A stretch of DNA of 38,982 nucleotides. It comes from Wohlfahrtiimonas populi (GTDB lineage: Bacteria; Pseudomonadota; Gammaproteobacteria; Cardiobacteriales; Wohlfahrtiimonadaceae). The notes under the pieces were generated by a model. It was given only the letters and a program-made list of their open reading frames with translations, did no database searches and was not told where the DNA came from. The DNA is taken from assembly GCF_002006795.1 (NCBI RefSeq), contig NZ_MVDN01000001.1:291746-330727 (forward strand). Reading direction: 5' to 3'. Position numbers and translations under genes: made by a program. The first letter of the stretch is position 1; each line of letters starts with the position of its first letter. Of this stretch, positions 24,720 through 33,858 are shown in pieces.

Positions 24720-26189
24720 CTAACTAATAAATAAAAGGTTACCGATATAATATAACGTAAATGATAAAATAATTGAAACAGGTAATGTTAATACCCATGC
24801 CATTAAAATACTACGCACTGTCGATCCTTGCAAACCGGATTTATTCGCAACCATTGTTCCTGCAACTGCACTTGATAAAATGTGCGTTGTTGAAACTGGT
24901 AAACCCAAATAGCTTGCTGAAGCGATCGAAACACCTGCTGTAATCTGAGCACTCATGCCTTGGGCATAAGTCATCTCTTTCTTACCAATTTTACCACCAA
25001 CAGTTTCTACAACTCTTCTCCAGCCAATCATCGTGCCGCAACCTAACGCTAATGCCACAGCGAAAATCACCCAAATTGGTGCATATTGAGTTGTCTTTGT
25101 TAAGTTCTTAGAAATGCTCTTATAAGTTTTACGATCAGCATCAGATAAATCCTCTGCTTTTTCTAACTTCTTAGTCACATTGCCTAAACACAAAACTTCG
25201 TTACGCACAGACCAGCGTTGATCCGTTGTTAACTGATCATAGCTAGTAATGCCATCCAATAAACCCACTAATTTCTGTGCATGTGCAACCATTTCAGATG
25301 GCTCACAGCTGAAAAGTGTTTGTTCTACTTTTTCAGGCCTTGGGAATAACTTTTCCATCACATCTTTATTTTTATCATAAGAAGTGATGATCAATTCTGC
25401 AGCAATTTTAGTCTGCTGAATGTCATAAACATCCGATTTCATGTTCACAACAAATTGTGCTGGCACAATGCTGAACAATACTAACATCACCAAGCCAATC
25501 CCCTTTTGTCCATCATTTTGACCATGAGCAAAGCTCATGCCCATTGCTGAACAAACTAAACAAAAACGCGGCCAGAATGGCGGACGCTTTTTCTTTTCGA
25601 TATTATGGCGAATATGTGGTGTTTTATGGATATTACTTTTAGGCTTCCATTTCAATAACAATAATAGAAATAAACCTGCAACACCAGCACCAATCAATGG
25701 TGAAAATAGTAATGAGAAGAATACATCATAAGCTTTCGCCCAGTTCACACCTTCCACTAATGAGCCATGCTCAATCAATGCATTTGCCAAACCAACGCCT
25801 AAAATTGATCCGATCAAAGTGTGAGAGCTTGAAGCAGGAATACCAAAGTACCAAGTACCTAAATTCCAAATCAACGCTGCAACCAACAATGAGAAGATCA
25901 TAATCAATCCCTTCGTTGAGTTTGCCGTTGCTAATAATTCCATTGGCAATAGATTTACAATCGCATAAGCAACTGCCAAACCGCCCAATGCAACACCTAA
26001 AAAGTTAAATATGCCAGATAAAAAAACCGCCATGCCAGGCTTCATTGATTTGGTAAAAATCACTGTCGCTACAGCATTGGCGGTATCATGGAATCCATTT
26101 ACAAATTCAAAAGCTAGAACAAGTCCGACAGAGCCAATCAAAATTAAAATGACATGCCAATCAAGTCCAGAAAAAAATTCAGCCAACAT
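24720..26189 (-). CDS. pitA: PiT-family low-affinity inorganic phosphate transporter
   Basis: A 489-residue polytopic inner-membrane symporter of phosphate (often as a metal-phosphate complex) with protons. The two inverted PHO4 repeats are seen as FVNGFHDTANAVATVIFTK near residue 30 and FAHGQNDGQKGIGLVMLVLF near 220, with WRRVVETVGGKIGKKEMTYAQG and GLPVSTTHILSSAVAGTM in the C-terminal half. A hydrophilic central loop (about 240-350) is as in E. coli PitA (499 residues), so the symbol is reasonable. The ATG directly abuts the T-run of the upstream terminator, and no proper SD is visible apart from an AAAGAG inside the terminator stem. Confidence 0.92.
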   Translation of the reverse strand: MLAEFFSGLDWHVILILIGSVGLVLAFEFVNGFHDTANAVATVIFTKSMKPGMAVFLSGIFNFLGVALGGLAVAYAIVNLLPMELLATANSTKGLIMIFSLLVAALIWNLGTWYFGIPASSSHTLIGSILGVGLANALIEHGSLVEGVNWAKAYDVFFSLLFSPLIGAGVAGLFLLLLLKWKPKSNIHKTPHIRHNIEKKKRPPFWPRFCLVCSAMGMSFAHGQNDGQKGIGLVMLVLFSIVPAQFVVNMKSDVYDIQQTKIAAELIITSYDKNKDVMEKLFPRPEKVEQTLFSCEPSEMVAHAQKLVGLLDGITSYDQLTTDQRWSVRNEVLCLGNVTKKLEKAEDLSDADRKTYKSISKNLTKTTQYAPIWVIFAVALALGCGTMIGWRRVVETVGGKIGKKEMTYAQGMSAQITAGVSIASASYLGLPVSTTHILSSAVAGTMVANKSGLQGSTVRSILMAWVLTLPVSIILSFTLYYIGNLLFIS

Positions 26190-26219
26190 AAAAAAAGCTC
26201 TTTCAAATGACGAAAGAGC
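26190..26219 (-). terminator. gor terminator abutting the pitA start codon
   Basis: GCTCTTTC / GAAAGAGC (8 bp, loop of 7) is followed on the minus strand by T7, whose last T touches the pitA ATG. It starts 28 bases after the gor stop. The only SD-like sequence for pitA (GAAAGAG) lies in its 3' arm. Confidence 0.85.
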
Positions 26220-26221
26220 CT

Positions 26222-26227
26222 ATTGTA
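26222..26227 (-). promoter_or_regulatory. Candidate -10 element for pitA
   Basis: TACAAT on the minus strand would start transcription near 26215, inside the 5' arm of the terminator stem, so transcripts from it could not form the full hairpin. No clear -35. Confidence 0.3.
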
Positions 26228-26247
26228 ATACAAAATGCTAGCGATGT

Positions 26248-27579
26248 TTAGCGCATTGTCACCAATTCTTCTGCAGAAGTTGGATGTAACGCAACTGTGT
26301 CATCAAAATCTTGCTTCGTTGCGCCCATGCGAACTGCAACTGCAAAGCCTTGCAACATTTCATCCACTTGTGGGCCAATCATATGAACACCCACAACTTT
26401 TTGTTCATCACCCACAACAACTAATTTCATTGCTGTTTTTACAGGATGTGGCGTAAAGCTTGAATACATAGAAGTAAATGATGTTGTATAGCATTTTACT
26501 TTCTCATATTGAGCTTCTGCTTCCGCTTCTGTTAAGCCAACAGTACCAATTGGTGGATGGGAAAACACAATACTTGCGATATTTTCATAAGGTAAATAAC
26601 GACCTTCTTTACCACCATATAAACGATCTGCTAAACGGCGTGCCGCTGCAATTGCAACTGGTGTTAATGAGAATTCACCAATAATATCACCCAATGCAAA
26701 AACACCTTTTACATTAGTTTCTTGATATTGATCAACTGGGATCACACCATCTGATTCCATTTTAATGGAAGTATTTTCTAAACCAATGTTGTCTGTATTC
26801 AGATCACGACCAATCGCCCAAATCACTTGTTCAACTTCTGTGCGACCATGATTAGAAACAACGACTAAACCATTTGCAGTTTTTTCGATGGCTTCAATCG
26901 TAGAATTTGTATGGAATGAGAGATTTTTTTCTAACTCTAATTTCAACTCATCCGTTACAAAGTGGTCAAATGTTCTCAATACATTTTCTTTACGGCAGAA
27001 TAAATGTGACTCAGTGCCTAAACCTTGCATCAATTGTGCAATTTCTACAGCGATGTAACCCGCACCGATCACAGCAACACTTTTAGGTTGCGTTTCTAAT
27101 GCAAAAAACTCATCTGATGTAATGCCAAATTCAGCACCTTTGACATCTGTAGGAATTTTTGGACGACCACCAGTTGAGATTACAATGTGATTAGCAGTAT
27201 AACGTTCACCATTCACTTCGATTGTATGATCATCAATGAACTTTGCAGCACCTTCAATATAATCGATGCCTAAAGATTCAATGTAACCGCCATACCAATT
27301 TGTGATGCCACCAATATAACCATCACGCTTCTCTTTCAATGTTACCCAAGAGAAATTTTTCAATTCAACATCAAAGCCATAACCAGATGCATTGCGAATT
27401 GTGTCTGCAACATGAGATGCATTCCACATGATCTTTTTCGGTACACAGCCAACGTTCACACATGTGCCACCAACCATACCTTTTTCAATCACTAAACATT
27501 TAGCGCCATAACTCACAGCACGCTCTACAACGGAAATTCCTCCTGAACCAGCGCCAAGAGCAATTACATCATATTTCAT
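26248..27579 (-). CDS. gor: Glutathione reductase
   Basis: Gor reduces glutathione disulfide with NADPH and FAD. The 443-residue protein has the FAD motif GAGSGG (9-14), the redox-active pair C40/C45 in [13 protein letters not shown], the second dinucleotide fold [17 protein letters not shown] near 170-190, the FAD-binding [15 protein letters not shown] near 300 and the C-terminal catalytic [13 protein letters not shown]. coli Gor has 450 residues. The ATG overlaps the dolP stop codon (TAATG), with AAGGA 6 bases upstream, indicating translational coupling in an rpoH-dolP-gor operon. Confidence 0.96.
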   Translation of the reverse strand: MKYDVIALGAGSGGISVVERAVSYGAKCLVIEKGMVGGTCVNVGCVPKKIMWNASHVADTIRNASGYGFDVELKNFSWVTLKEKRDGYIGGITNWYGGYIESLGIDYIEGAAKFIDDHTIEVNGERYTANHIVISTGGRPKIPTDVKGAEFGITSDEFFALETQPKSVAVIGAGYIAVEIAQLMQGLGTESHLFCRKENVLRTFDHFVTDELKLELEKNLSFHTNSTIEAIEKTANGLVVVSNHGRTEVEQVIWAIGRDLNTDNIGLENTSIKMESDGVIPVDQYQETNVKGVFALGDIIGEFSLTPVAIAAARRLADRLYGGKEGRYLPYENIASIVFSHPPIGTVGLTEAEAEAQYEKVKCYTTSFTSMYSSFTPHPVKTAMKLVVVGDEQKVVGVHMIGPQVDEMLQGFAVAVRMGATKQDFDDTVALHPTSAEELVTMR

Positions 27580-28184
27580 TACTTATCCTTTTTCTCTGGG
27601 TAATATGTTTGGAATAATGGTACAACTTCAACAACACCAGAAACGCCACGCGCACGGTCAATCACTGGCTGCATTTCAGATGGTTTCAATAAGCCCATTA
27701 AATAAACAATGCCTCGCTCCGTCACAACCTTAACATTACCAGCATAAAAGTCAGGTGCGATATTCAACAATGCAATTTCACCTTTAACTTTCGTAGTTAA
27801 GAAAGTATCTTGCGAACGTTCACCAAATGATGATGCAGGTGCTATCACCAGTTCATTGTAGACATTTGTTACACCTGGGATTTTTTTAACTTCATTTTCT
27901 AAAGTTAAACCCACTTCTCGATTGTGCACTTCACCCGCTAACAGCACAACGTGATTGTAACTAACCTTGTTAATGTGATTTTTCGAGCCATAAGGCAGGT
28001 CACGTATAGCCTTATCCACTTTCAATTCAATTTCTTGATCTTCAAGCATAACTGCGTTTGATCGACGATCCGCCATAATGACACCTGTTGTGCCAACTGC
28101 ACCAAATACTAATAATGGCGCACAGCCAGATAGGGGCAAAATCAATGCCCCTAACAAAATTGTTAATAATTTTTTAGATTTCAT
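27579..28184 (-). CDS. dolP: DolP-like dual-BON outer-membrane lipoprotein
   Basis: DolP (YraP) is an outer-membrane lipoprotein with two BON domains that binds anionic phospholipid, localises at division sites and supports envelope integrity. The signal peptide ends in the lipobox L18-S-G-C21. BON domain 1 is at about 47-115 ([10 protein letters not shown] ... [14 protein letters not shown] ... [10 protein letters not shown]) and BON domain 2 at about 125-193 ([11 protein letters not shown] ... [14 protein letters not shown] ... [12 protein letters not shown]). The 201-residue length fits E. coli DolP (191). It lies 14 bases after rpoH and overlaps gor by one base. Confidence 0.88.
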   Translation of the reverse strand: MKSKKLLTILLGALILPLSGCAPLLVFGAVGTTGVIMADRRSNAVMLEDQEIELKVDKAIRDLPYGSKNHINKVSYNHVVLLAGEVHNREVGLTLENEVKKIPGVTNVYNELVIAPASSFGERSQDTFLTTKVKGEIALLNIAPDFYAGNVKVVTERGIVYLMGLLKPSEMQPVIDRARGVSGVVEVVPLFQTYYPEKKDK

Positions 28185-28198
28185 AACGATCCAATTGA

Positions 28199-29065
28199 TT
28201 ATTCAATCAGGAATTTTTTCAACTTCGTCATTGCTTGCGCTTCAATCTGACGAATACGTTCTGCTGACACACCATATTCAGCAGCCAATTCATGCAATGT
28301 TGGCTTTTTACTGTCATCTGTTTCCATCCAACGGCGCTGAACAATATCACGACTACGATCATCCAAGCTCGCCATAGCATTTGCTAAAGCTTCTAAGCTT
28401 TTCTGTTCAGTATCATCTTGTTCAACTTGTACTAATGGATCCATATTTTCATCTGCCAACCATTCTGATGGTGAATAATGTTCATTGTCATCATCACTTG
28501 TGGATAAATCAAACGAAACATCATTAGAAAACAAGCGCGATTCCATTCTTTTCACTTCATCGACGCTAACATTTAAATCCGCTGCGATATTCTCAGCTTC
28601 ATTTTCATTGAGCCAACCTAAAGATTCTTTAGATGAACGCAAGTTAAAGAATAATTTACGTTGTGCTTTAGTTGTTGCCACTTTAACAATTCGCCAGTTA
28701 CGAATGACAAAGTCATGAATTTCTGACTTAATCCAATGAACAGCGAACGAAATCAAGCGAACGTTGTAACTTGGGTCAAAGCGTTTCACTGCTTTCATCA
28801 AGCCAACATTCCCTTCTTGTACTAAATCTACTAATGGCAAACCGTAACCAGTAAAGCCTTTAGCAATATGAACAACAAATTTTAAATGTGCTAAAACTAA
28901 TAATTGTGCCGCTTGAATATCATTTTTTTCAATCAAACGCGTTGCAAGCTCTTTCTCTTCTTCTGCACTTAAAGTTGGGATATCTGCGATTGCAGAAGCA
29001 TATGCACTGAAGTCATCACTGACAGCAGGCAATGAATTAGCTCTTAAAACTAAAGATTTATTCAT
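28199..29065 (-). CDS. rpoH: Heat-shock sigma factor sigma-32
   Basis: RpoH directs RNA polymerase to heat-shock promoters. The 288-residue protein has region 2 (LLVLAHLKFVVHIAKGFTGYGLPLVDLVQEGNVGLMKAVKRFDP), the RpoH-specific box QRKLFFNLR near residue 135 used for core binding and FtsH/DnaK control, and region 4.2 (TLHELAAEYGVSAERIRQIEAQAMTKLK) as helix-turn-helix. E. coli RpoH has 284 residues. GGGAGG precedes the ATG by 4 bases. An extended -10 promoter lies just upstream. It heads an operon with dolP and gor, an arrangement that would tie sigma-32 supply to envelope and thiol-redox functions. Confidence 0.97.
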   Translation of the reverse strand: MNKSLVLRANSLPAVSDDFSAYASAIADIPTLSAEEEKELATRLIEKNDIQAAQLLVLAHLKFVVHIAKGFTGYGLPLVDLVQEGNVGLMKAVKRFDPSYNVRLISFAVHWIKSEIHDFVIRNWRIVKVATTKAQRKLFFNLRSSKESLGWLNENEAENIAADLNVSVDEVKRMESRLFSNDVSFDLSTSDDDNEHYSPSEWLADENMDPLVQVEQDDTEQKSLEALANAMASLDDRSRDIVQRRWMETDDSKKPTLHELAAEYGVSAERIRQIEAQAMTKLKKFLIE

Positions 29066-29092
29066 TAAACCTCCCTTAAAATTTGACAGACT

Positions 29093-29101
29093 ATTATATC
29101 A
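29093..29101 (-). promoter_or_regulatory. Extended -10 promoter of rpoH
   Basis: TGATATAAT on the minus strand is a perfect extended -10 element (TGnTATAAT); the start would be near 29086, about 20 bases before the rpoH ATG. No good -35 is present, as is common for extended -10 promoters. I saw no sigma-E type GGAACTT element. Confidence 0.55.
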
Positions 29102-29261
29102 TAAATCTATGATGACATAGTCTCTTATTGTCTTCTATTATCTTTTTACTATGCTTACCATAAGTATAGTCAATAATTACATTTTTTGGTAACATCAAGC
29201 CCTAAAAATGCTACGCGCATTGCGTAAATTTTACACAACAAACAATGGTTTTGGAGGAATT

Positions 29262-31577
29262 ATGACCAACGATAAGGTTAAGAAAGAAGCAGAATTTAGA
29301 AAGGCAGCATTGAATTATCATCGCTTCCCGAAACCCGGTAAGGTTGAAGTCATCCCTAGCAAACCTGTGAGTGATCAACGCGATCTTGCACTCGCATATT
29401 CTCCTGGTGTTGCTTATCCTTGTGAAGAAATTAAAGCGAATCCTTTATCTGCATTAGATTACACGGCTAAAGGTAACTTAGTTGCAGTGATCTCCAATGG
29501 TACCGCTGTATTAGGCTTAGGTAATATTGGTGCTTTAGCAGGCAAACCTGTGATGGAAGGTAAAGGCGTTCTATTCAAAAAATTTGCTGGCATTGATGTA
29601 TTTGATATTGAAGTGGATGAACAAGATCCAAAAAGATTCATTGAAGCTGTTGCAGCATTAGAGCCAACTTTTGGTGGCATCAACTTAGAAGATATCAAAG
29701 CACCAGAATGTTTTGAAATCGAAGCTGAATTGAAAAAACGCATGAAAATTCCTGTTTTCCATGATGATCAACATGGTACAGCGATCATCGTTGCTGCGGG
29801 CATCATGAACGCATTGAAACTTGTGAACAAGTCTATTGAAGGCGTCCGCTTAGTGACAAGTGGCGCAGGCGCTGCTGCATTAGCATGTTTAAATATGCTG
29901 GTCACAATGGGTTTAAAGAAAGAGAACATCTTAGTTTCAGACATTGATGGCATCATCAATACACGTCGCCCTGAAGAAACTTTGAATAAATACAACAAAG
30001 AATATCAACGTGAAACGCCTCACAATACTTTGGCTGAAGCAATCGCAGGTGCTGATATTTTCTTAGGTTTATCTGCACCACGTCTTTTGAATCAAGACAT
30101 GATTAAATCAATGGCAGATAACCCAATCATCTTTGCATTAGCAAATCCTGAGCCAGAAACTCGCCCTGAAATTGTTCATGAAGTTCGTTCAGATGCAATC
30201 GTTGCAACAGGCCGATCTGACTATCCGAACCAAATCAATAACGTATTATGCTTCCCATTCTTGTTCCGTGGTGCACTAGATTGTGGCGCAACCGAAATCA
30301 ACGAAGAAATGAAAGTTGCTTGTGTGAATGCAATTGCAAAACTTGCTCAACAAAGTGCAAGCATCAATGTTGGTAGCCGTAAGAGCCAAACTGCTCGCTT
30401 TGGTCGTGATAGCATTATTCCTAAGCCATTTGATTCACGTTTGATCATCGAATTACCAATTGCTGTTGCAAAAGCAGCAATGGAAACAGGCGTCGCAACT
30501 CGTCCTATCGAAGATTTAGCTGCATATCGTGAAGAGCTCACAGCTTTAGTTTATCGCTCATCCATGATCATGAAGCCTTTGTTTGATGAAGCAAAACATA
30601 ACTATCGAACAATTGCCTATGTTGAAGGTGAAGATGAGCGTGTATTGCGCGCGGCTGAAATCATTCATAATGAACAAATTGCAAACCCTGTGTTAATTGG
30701 CCGTGCAGATGTGATTCAAGCTAAATTGGCTGAATTATCCATCAGCTTGCCAACTAAAGTGTTGCAATCTGAAGAAGAAATTTCCCACACTGAACGTGAG
30801 TTTGTACAGATCATTGATTATCGTACTCCGCCACATTTAGATGCTTGCCATAAAGGTTACTATGCAAAAATGGGACGCAAAGGCTTAACATCTGATTGGG
30901 CTTATCACCGTTTACAAATGCGCCCGAACGTTTTAGCTGGCATGTTATTGGATCAAGGTTTCATTGATGGCATCGTTGCAGGTACTTTAGGTCAATACAA
31001 AAACCATTTAGAACACATTACAGATACTGTGGGCTTGAAAGATTCACACAACAAACCTTCTGCTGTGAGCATCCTATTGGCGCAAGATGGTCCATTATTC
31101 TTCACAGATACTCATGTGAATGAAAATCCAAGTGCTGAACAATTGGCTGATATTACTTTAGCGGGTGCTAAAATCGTTGAACGCTTTGGCTTAAAACCTA
31201 ATATCGCATTGGTTTCTCACTCTAACTTTGGCTCATTTGATACTGAATATTCACTCAAAATGAGAAAAACATTAGAAATCTTAAAAGAGAAAGCACCAAC
31301 TTTATCTGTGGATGGTGAAATGCAACCTGAATTGGCACTATTCAAGTACTATCGCGATGAATATTTGCCAACAAACAAGTTGTCAGACAATGCGAATTTA
31401 TTGGTATTCAGCAACATTGATTCTGCAAACGTTTCTTATAACCTTGCAAAATCAATTACAGGCAGCGTTGTGGTTGCTCCGATCTTAACAGGATTTGCAA
31501 AACCTGTTCAGATTTTGACAAACATTGCGACTGTGCGCCGTGTTGTGAATATCACAGCAATTTGTGCCACTGAATAA
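29262..31577 (+). CDS. maeB: NADP-type malic enzyme with phosphotransacetylase-like domain
   Basis: MaeB decarboxylates malate to pyruvate, producing NADPH. The 771-residue protein has the malic enzyme N-domain ([46 protein letters not shown]), the cofactor-binding domain ([16 protein letters not shown]) and a C-terminal PTA/PTB-like domain from about residue 430 ([20 protein letters not shown] ... [18 protein letters not shown]) that in E. coli MaeB is regulatory rather than catalytic. ATG 29262 is chosen because GGAGG sits 4 bases upstream and the length then fits MaeB (759); the longer frame from 29208 would add 18 poorly conserved residues. Divergent from rpoH. Confidence 0.95.
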   Translation: MTNDKVKKEAEFRKAALNYHRFPKPGKVEVIPSKPVSDQRDLALAYSPGVAYPCEEIKANPLSALDYTAKGNLVAVISNGTAVLGLGNIGALAGKPVMEGKGVLFKKFAGIDVFDIEVDEQDPKRFIEAVAALEPTFGGINLEDIKAPECFEIEAELKKRMKIPVFHDDQHGTAIIVAAGIMNALKLVNKSIEGVRLVTSGAGAAALACLNMLVTMGLKKENILVSDIDGIINTRRPEETLNKYNKEYQRETPHNTLAEAIAGADIFLGLSAPRLLNQDMIKSMADNPIIFALANPEPETRPEIVHEVRSDAIVATGRSDYPNQINNVLCFPFLFRGALDCGATEINEEMKVACVNAIAKLAQQSASINVGSRKSQTARFGRDSIIPKPFDSRLIIELPIAVAKAAMETGVATRPIEDLAAYREELTALVYRSSMIMKPLFDEAKHNYRTIAYVEGEDERVLRAAEIIHNEQIANPVLIGRADVIQAKLAELSISLPTKVLQSEEEISHTEREFVQIIDYRTPPHLDACHKGYYAKMGRKGLTSDWAYHRLQMRPNVLAGMLLDQGFIDGIVAGTLGQYKNHLEHITDTVGLKDSHNKPSAVSILLAQDGPLFFTDTHVNENPSAEQLADITLAGAKIVERFGLKPNIALVSHSNFGSFDTEYSLKMRKTLEILKEKAPTLSVDGEMQPELALFKYYRDEYLPTNKLSDNANLLVFSNIDSANVSYNLAKSITGSVVVAPILTGFAKPVQILTNIATVRRVVNITAICATE

Positions 31578-31595
31578 TATTTAGCAATAAATCCT

Positions 31596-31652
31596 CAAGT
31601 TCGCAAAATTATCCTTTACAATATAGTGTAAAGCCGTTATTTTGCGAACTTG
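31596..31652. repeat. Nested inverted repeat between maeB and the NlpD-like gene
   Basis: Outer arms CAAGTTCGCAAAAT (31596-31609) and ATTTTGCGAACTTG (31639-31652) are perfectly complementary over 14 bp. Inside lies a second palindrome, CTTTACA-ATATAG-TGTAAAG (31614-31633). There is no T-run after either arm. The element starts 18 bases after the maeB stop and ends 31 bases before the next ATG. A TTCGCA/TATAGT pair with 16-base spacing lies within it, so it may combine an RNA structure with a promoter/operator. Confidence 0.7.
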
Positions 31653-31683
31653 TCTCAAATTTAGGATCGATAATAAATATACT

Positions 31684-32397
31684 ATGAGCTCTATGCGTAC
31701 AACTCTTCTGATTCCAATCGTTTTGATCATCGCTGCTTGTTCTAGTTCTGGCACATATACTGTTCGACCAGGCGATTCATTGAGTAATATTGCGAGTCGT
31801 CACAATATGTCTGTGGCTGATCTCAGTCGTATGAATAATATCTCCAATCCTAATCATATTCGTGTTGGGCAAACGCTTAAAACACGTGGTGGCACAAAGG
31901 TTAAAGATACTCGTGGCAGTAGTTCTAACTACTCTTCTAGTAACAATTACAAAGTCCCACCTGTTAATAAAAATACTGATCATAGTGTTCAAGCATCATC
32001 CACATACACTAATCAACCAATTCCAAAAATGGGCGGCTGGCACAAACCAACGCAAGGTAAAGTTGTTCGCTCATTCAATCCAAATCTACCTGGTCACAAA
32101 GGCGTGCAAATCTCTGGTAGCTTAAACCAACCAGTCAACAGCGCTAATAATGGTGTTGTGGTTTATGCAGGTCAAGGCAGTGGCGGATTTGGACAATTAG
32201 TCATGGTGAAACATTCTAATAATGTTTATACCGCTTATGGCTATCTATCTTCTGTCGCAGTTCGTGAAGGACAAAAAGTTTCCAGCGGGCAAAAAATTGG
32301 CACAATGGGTGCAAGCCCTGAAGGTAAAAGTATTCTACACTTTGAAGTTCGTGTAAATGGTAATCCTATCAATCCATCACGTTATGTGAACTTATAG
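31684..32397 (+). CDS. NlpD-like lipoprotein: LysM plus degenerate LytM (M23) domain
   Basis: An envelope lipoprotein that by analogy with NlpD would activate a septal N-acetylmuramyl-L-alanine amidase. From the ATG at 31684 the lipobox is I-A-A-C19. A LysM peptidoglycan-binding domain follows at about 24-66 (TYTVRPGDSLSNIASRHNMSV). A Ser/Asn-rich linker leads to a LytM domain at about 130-235 (GHKGVQISGSLNQPV ... GVVVYAGQGSGGFGQLVMVKHSN ... GQKIGTMG ... ILHFEVRVNGNPINPSRYV). The metal-binding H-x-x-x-D appears as H-K-G-V-Q and the H-x-H as I-L-H, so peptidase activity is unlikely, as in NlpD. No clear SD; ATG 31693 is also possible. rpoS, the usual nlpD neighbour, is absent. Confidence 0.85.
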   Translation: MSSMRTTLLIPIVLIIAACSSSGTYTVRPGDSLSNIASRHNMSVADLSRMNNISNPNHIRVGQTLKTRGGTKVKDTRGSSSNYSSSNNYKVPPVNKNTDHSVQASSTYTNQPIPKMGGWHKPTQGKVVRSFNPNLPGHKGVQISGSLNQPVNSANNGVVVYAGQGSGGFGQLVMVKHSNNVYTAYGYLSSVAVREGQKVSSGQKIGTMGASPEGKSILHFEVRVNGNPINPSRYVNL

Positions 32398-32405
32398 AGT
32401 CAAAA

Positions 32406-33245
32406 CTATCTGAATAACTCAAGGGATAGTACAAATCCCTTGAGCATATCGCCACCTGATCTTGAGCCAATACTAAAAACATTCTGGATTGCATCGTCCA
32501 ATGCTTTTGAATCATGATGACAAATCACTTCACTCAATGCCATTAACCATTCATTGAATCGCCCTTCTGCTGCACATTTTAACATTGCATAGCTAATATC
32601 ATTCGTTCTATCGTGGCTGATTGCTATAGCTTTCTGTATTGCTTCTAATAAATCTATATTTCTTCGAGATTGAATATAGCAACCTAATAAAAACCCCACT
32701 AAACGATCATCACCTGATGGCGTTAAACCCAATCCTAAGCCAATATTGCGCTGAATACACAGGATCACATCATCATAGTTTTTAGCTTGGATAGCTTGAC
32801 ACAAAGCCCGATGATTATCATCCAATTGATAATAAATTTTCTTCTCTATCTCTTGCAGATCACCATTATTCAGACTTAAAAACAGGTGGATCGCAAGGAT
32901 TGCATCGCCATTCACTTTAGATAATTTTGGAAACTTTGGGTGCCATATTTGAAGATCTTCTCGGATCAGTAAATTAATATTTGTATTGGATAATAATAAA
33001 CCCTGAGAAGATTTAGTAAGCATTACAGATTCATTTAAAGCCCAATTATCAAAAGATTCAATATCCACGATCAAAGTATTTGGGCCATTTGGCAAATCTT
33101 CAGATAAGAATGTGACCATTTCACCGTCAGCATTCATCCAATTGATGGCATGGCTGAATCGGCTGTGCAATCGATAGGCAAATGATTCACAACTCTGCCA
33201 TTGATGCGTTAAACATTCATCCATTGATAGAACTGTATGATTCAT
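32406..33245 (-). CDS. DUF2877 (AllH-like) protein
   Basis: A 279-residue cytosolic protein whose C-terminal half carries the DUF2877 signature NIGLGLGLTPSGDDRLVGFLLG near residue 170-190 and a late SIGSRSGGDMLKGFVLSL segment. DUF2877 proteins (E. coli AllH/YlbF) are linked to purine-nitrogen/allantoin breakdown as part of an oxamate carbamoyltransferase; no other such genes are visible here. I use ATG 33245 (MNHTVLSMDE) with AAGG 8 bases upstream; the longer frame begins with TTG at 33293. A 9-bp inverted repeat (CTCAAGGGA / TCCCTTGAG, 32418-32444) lies in its last codons and may shape the 3' end of the convergent NlpD-like transcript. Confidence 0.75.
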   Translation of the reverse strand: MNHTVLSMDECLTHQWQSCESFAYRLHSRFSHAINWMNADGEMVTFLSEDLPNGPNTLIVDIESFDNWALNESVMLTKSSQGLLLSNTNINLLIREDLQIWHPKFPKLSKVNGDAILAIHLFLSLNNGDLQEIEKKIYYQLDDNHRALCQAIQAKNYDDVILCIQRNIGLGLGLTPSGDDRLVGFLLGCYIQSRRNIDLLEAIQKAIAISHDRTNDISYAMLKCAAEGRFNEWLMALSEVICHHDSKALDDAIQNVFSIGSRSGGDMLKGFVLSLELFR

Positions 33246-33313
33246 ATCTTGAGCCTTGAAATTAATAATATAAATATATACATTATCTGACAATCAATTT
33301 GCGCAATCAACGC

Positions 33314-33319
33314 TATAAT
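33314..33319 (+). promoter_or_regulatory. -10 element of the TOBE-protein gene
   Basis: Perfect TATAAT in the context CGCTATAATG, placing transcription start near 33326, 28 bases before the ATG. It lies within an imperfect CGCTAT ... GATAAC dyad (33311-33332) that loosely resembles a ModE operator. Confidence 0.45.
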
Positions 33320-33353
33320 GTCAGACGATAACACATTTCACAAAGGAGTAGGG

Positions 33354-33788
33354 ATGAAAACAACAGCACGCAATCAATTCAAAGGAACAATTGAAGCCAT
33401 TCAATCTGCTGGCTCAGGCAATGATGAAATCATCATTGATATTGGTTCTGGTTTAGAAATTGTTGCTGGCATTACTCAAGGCAACACACGTCGCCTTGAT
33501 TTATCAGTGGGCCAAGAAGTCGTTGCTATGATCAAAGCGACTTGGATTATTTTGGCAGTTGATTCTGATGAATACGAATTCTCGACACGTAACCAATTTT
33601 TTACAACAGTCACAGCCATCAAAGCAGGTGCTGCTGATAGTGAAGTTTTCTTAAAAACAGAAGAAGGCGTTGAATTAGTTGCGATCGTCACAAATGTTGG
33701 CGTTGAAAATATGGCATTGACTGTTGGCAAATCTGTCACAGCACTATTCAAAGCACCACACGTGATTTTAGCTATTAAAAAAGCTTAA
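33354..33788 (+). CDS. Molbindin-like protein with two TOBE/Mop domains
   Basis: A 144-residue soluble protein made of two tandem Mop/TOBE repeats, each about 65-70 residues: TARNQFKGTIEAIQSAGSGNDEIIIDIGSG ... VGQEVVAMIKATWIILAV, then STRNQFFTTVTAIKAGAADSEVFLKTEEG ... VGKSVTALFKAPHVILAI. This di-Mop arrangement is that of molybdate-binding ModG-type proteins, which store or buffer molybdate in the cytosol. The R-N-Q-F opening of each repeat is the family hallmark. ATG 33354 has AGGAG 5-6 bases upstream; the frame extends 12 codons further upstream, but there the ATG overlaps the -10. Followed by its own terminator. No mod transporter is adjacent. Confidence 0.88.
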   Translation: MKTTARNQFKGTIEAIQSAGSGNDEIIIDIGSGLEIVAGITQGNTRRLDLSVGQEVVAMIKATWIILAVDSDEYEFSTRNQFFTTVTAIKAGAADSEVFLKTEEGVELVAIVTNVGVENMALTVGKSVTALFKAPHVILAIKKA

Positions 33789-33811
33789 TCATTTCAAACA
33801 AGATTCATCAG

Positions 33812-33846
33812 ACTCTTCCTTAATGATATTTAAGGAAGAGTTTTTT
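33812..33846 (+). terminator. Terminator of the TOBE-protein gene
   Basis: ACTCTTCCTTAA / TTAAGGAAGAGT, a perfect 12-bp stem with a 6-base loop and T6, 23 bases after the stop. Confidence 0.93.
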
Positions 33847-33858
33847 ATTTGAACGATT

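Noticed and set aside
28878-29207. Sigma-E promoter for rpoH
   Set aside because: I looked for GGAACTT and TCTGA-type elements upstream of rpoH and found none at suitable spacing; an extended -10 is the best candidate.
29208-29261. Longer maeB starting at 29208
   Set aside because: ATG 29262 has GGAGG at the right distance and the family length; the 18 upstream residues have no family match that I recognise.
32418-32444. Terminator of the NlpD-like gene inside the end of the DUF2877 gene
   Set aside because: The 9-bp stem is perfect but has no T-run and lies in coding sequence; kept only as a note in the DUF2877 entry.
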